Assembly (NCBI GenBank): GCA_003481005.1
Contig: QUKC01000014.1
Location: 1 to 64,000 of the forward strand
DNA length: 64,000 bases
Direction: 5' to 3'
Origin: Firmicutes bacterium TM09-10
GTDB taxonomy: Bacteria; Bacillota; Clostridia; Lachnospirales; Lachnospiraceae
In this document: positions 63,388 through 64,000 of the stretch, piece after piece
How positions within the stretch are numbered: the first letter of the stretch is position 1
Layout: every line of letters starts with the position of its first letter
Made by a program: the position numbers and the translations under genes
Notes under the pieces: generated by a model
Database searches by the model: none
Told to the model about the DNA's origin: nothing
What the model saw: only the letters and a program-made list of their open reading frames with translations

Positions 63388-64000
63388 ATGGAAAGAATGG
63401 AACAATTAAAAGCGATGCTTTCCCTGTGTCTGATTTTCGGCGTAGCGTTCTGCCTCGGAAGCGTTGTGGGACATACGGTGCGCGTACGGGATCAGGCGGT
63501 GATGGCACGTCCTGCACAGAAGGACTGGGGACTTTCCTTTCAGGAGGACAACAAGCCGCCTGTGGCGGACGAAAATATGGAGCAGCTGGCGCAATATGAT
63601 GCGTTTTATGCGGAGAATACGACGGAAAAGGTTTTGTATCTGACGTTTGACTGCGGATACGAAAACGGCAACACGCCGGTGATTCTCGACGCATTGAAAA
63701 AGCATCATGTGCCGGCGGCTTTTTTTATTGTAGGAAATTATCTGGAAAAAAATCCCGATCTGGTCAAACGGATGCGGGCGGAGGGACATATCATCGGGAA
63801 CCACAGCTACCATCATCCGGATATGAGCCAGATGGGAAAGGAAGAGTTTCAGAAGGAGCTGGCGCAGCTGGAAGACCTGTACGAGCAGACAACCGGCGAA
63901 AAGATGTCGAAGTTTTATCGCCCGCCCCAGGGTAAATACAGCGACAACAATCTGCAGCTGGCAAAGGAGCTTGGGTATCGGACGATTTTCTGGAGCCTTG
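63388..64000 (+). CDS. Polysaccharide deacetylase (PdaA-like), partial at window end
   Basis: The first 204 residues are in the window. An N-terminal hydrophobic segment (AMLSLCLIFGVAFCLGSVVG) acts as signal or anchor. The NodB-type domain shows LYLTFDCGYENG (motif 1 Asp; here FDCG), GNHSYHHPDM (metal His pair) and YRPPQGKYS. This order is like PdaA, the enzyme needed for muramic delta-lactam in spore cortex, but PdaA-like proteins of non-sporulation use also exist. ATG 63388 is used; ATG 63397 is an alternative, and neither has a strong ribosome site. Confidence 0.88.
   Translation, partial: MERMEQLKAMLSLCLIFGVAFCLGSVVGHTVRVRDQAVMARPAQKDWGLSFQEDNKPPVADENMEQLAQYDAFYAENTTEKVLYLTFDCGYENGNTPVILDALKKHHVPAAFFIVGNYLEKNPDLVKRMRAEGHIIGNHSYHHPDMSQMGKEEFQKELAQLEDLYEQTTGEKMSKFYRPPQGKYSDNNLQLAKELGYRTIFWSL

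Overview
The window looks like a chromosomal segment of an anaerobic gut Firmicute, most likely Lachnospiraceae (Clostridia). The reasons are AGGAGG-type ribosome sites, occasional GTG/TTG starts, a Bacillus-type LexA box, Cys-type sulfatases of the kind matured by anaerobic enzymes, LplABC-type sugar uptake with a membrane AraC regulator, a YolD/UvrX-like SOS pair and a PdaA-like deacetylase. The genus cannot be fixed from sequence reading alone. No tRNA, rRNA or CRISPR array was seen.

Layout. 0-5.4 kb: Na/Pi cotransporter, a 5'-truncated nitrilase, a YeiH-type exporter and a MATE transporter. 5.5-11.3 kb: an AraC regulator divergent from an operon of a GH38-like enzyme, a PnuC-like transporter and a clan GH-A enzyme. 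11.4-15.6 kb: folC, an unrecognised nuclease-like protein, and an SOS-controlled YolD plus Y-family polymerase pair. 15.7-18.9 kb: sulfatase 1, a small protein and a second MATE transporter. 18.9-24.8 kb (minus strand): a six-gene phospho-signalling cassette of FHA protein, PP2C phosphatase, membrane protease fused to FHA, small protein, membrane Ser/Thr kinase and small protein. 25.2-30.2 kb: a membrane-embedded LuxR regulator divergent from a GH38 alpha-mannosidase.

30.2-33 kb is decayed: an IS1595-like element with a broken transposase, a gene tail on one side and a beta-galactosidase tail on the other, then an mgtC pseudogene. 33-37.9 kb holds a LacI regulator divergent from sulfatase 2 and a GH51 arabinofuranosidase whose last codons come from an inserted IS1182-type element (37.8-39.9 kb, transposase broken). 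39.9-50.5 kb is a glycan locus: membrane AraC regulator, sugar-binding lipoprotein, attenuator, two permeases, a gutted GH78 rhamnosidase, a double beta-helix protein and a GH-A enzyme. 50.5-52.1 kb is repeat and IS debris.

52.2-58.2 kb handles metals: a Fur-family regulator (probably Zur), ZnuACB-type zinc import, a small membrane-anchored protein and a P1B-type ATPase with atypical metal motifs. 58.2-64 kb is housekeeping: mnmA, a DEDDh exonuclease, a D,D-carboxypeptidase, trmB and the start of a polysaccharide deacetylase.

The enzymes of the glycan loci carry no signal peptides, so they probably trim imported oligosaccharides in the cytoplasm. Three interspersed repeat families recur across the window. 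The most interesting is a leader repeat of up to 92 bp that ends just upstream of the start codons of three genes, two of them metal-related. The strongest candidate for an undescribed system is the kinase/FHA/PP2C/protease cassette at 18.9-24.8 kb.
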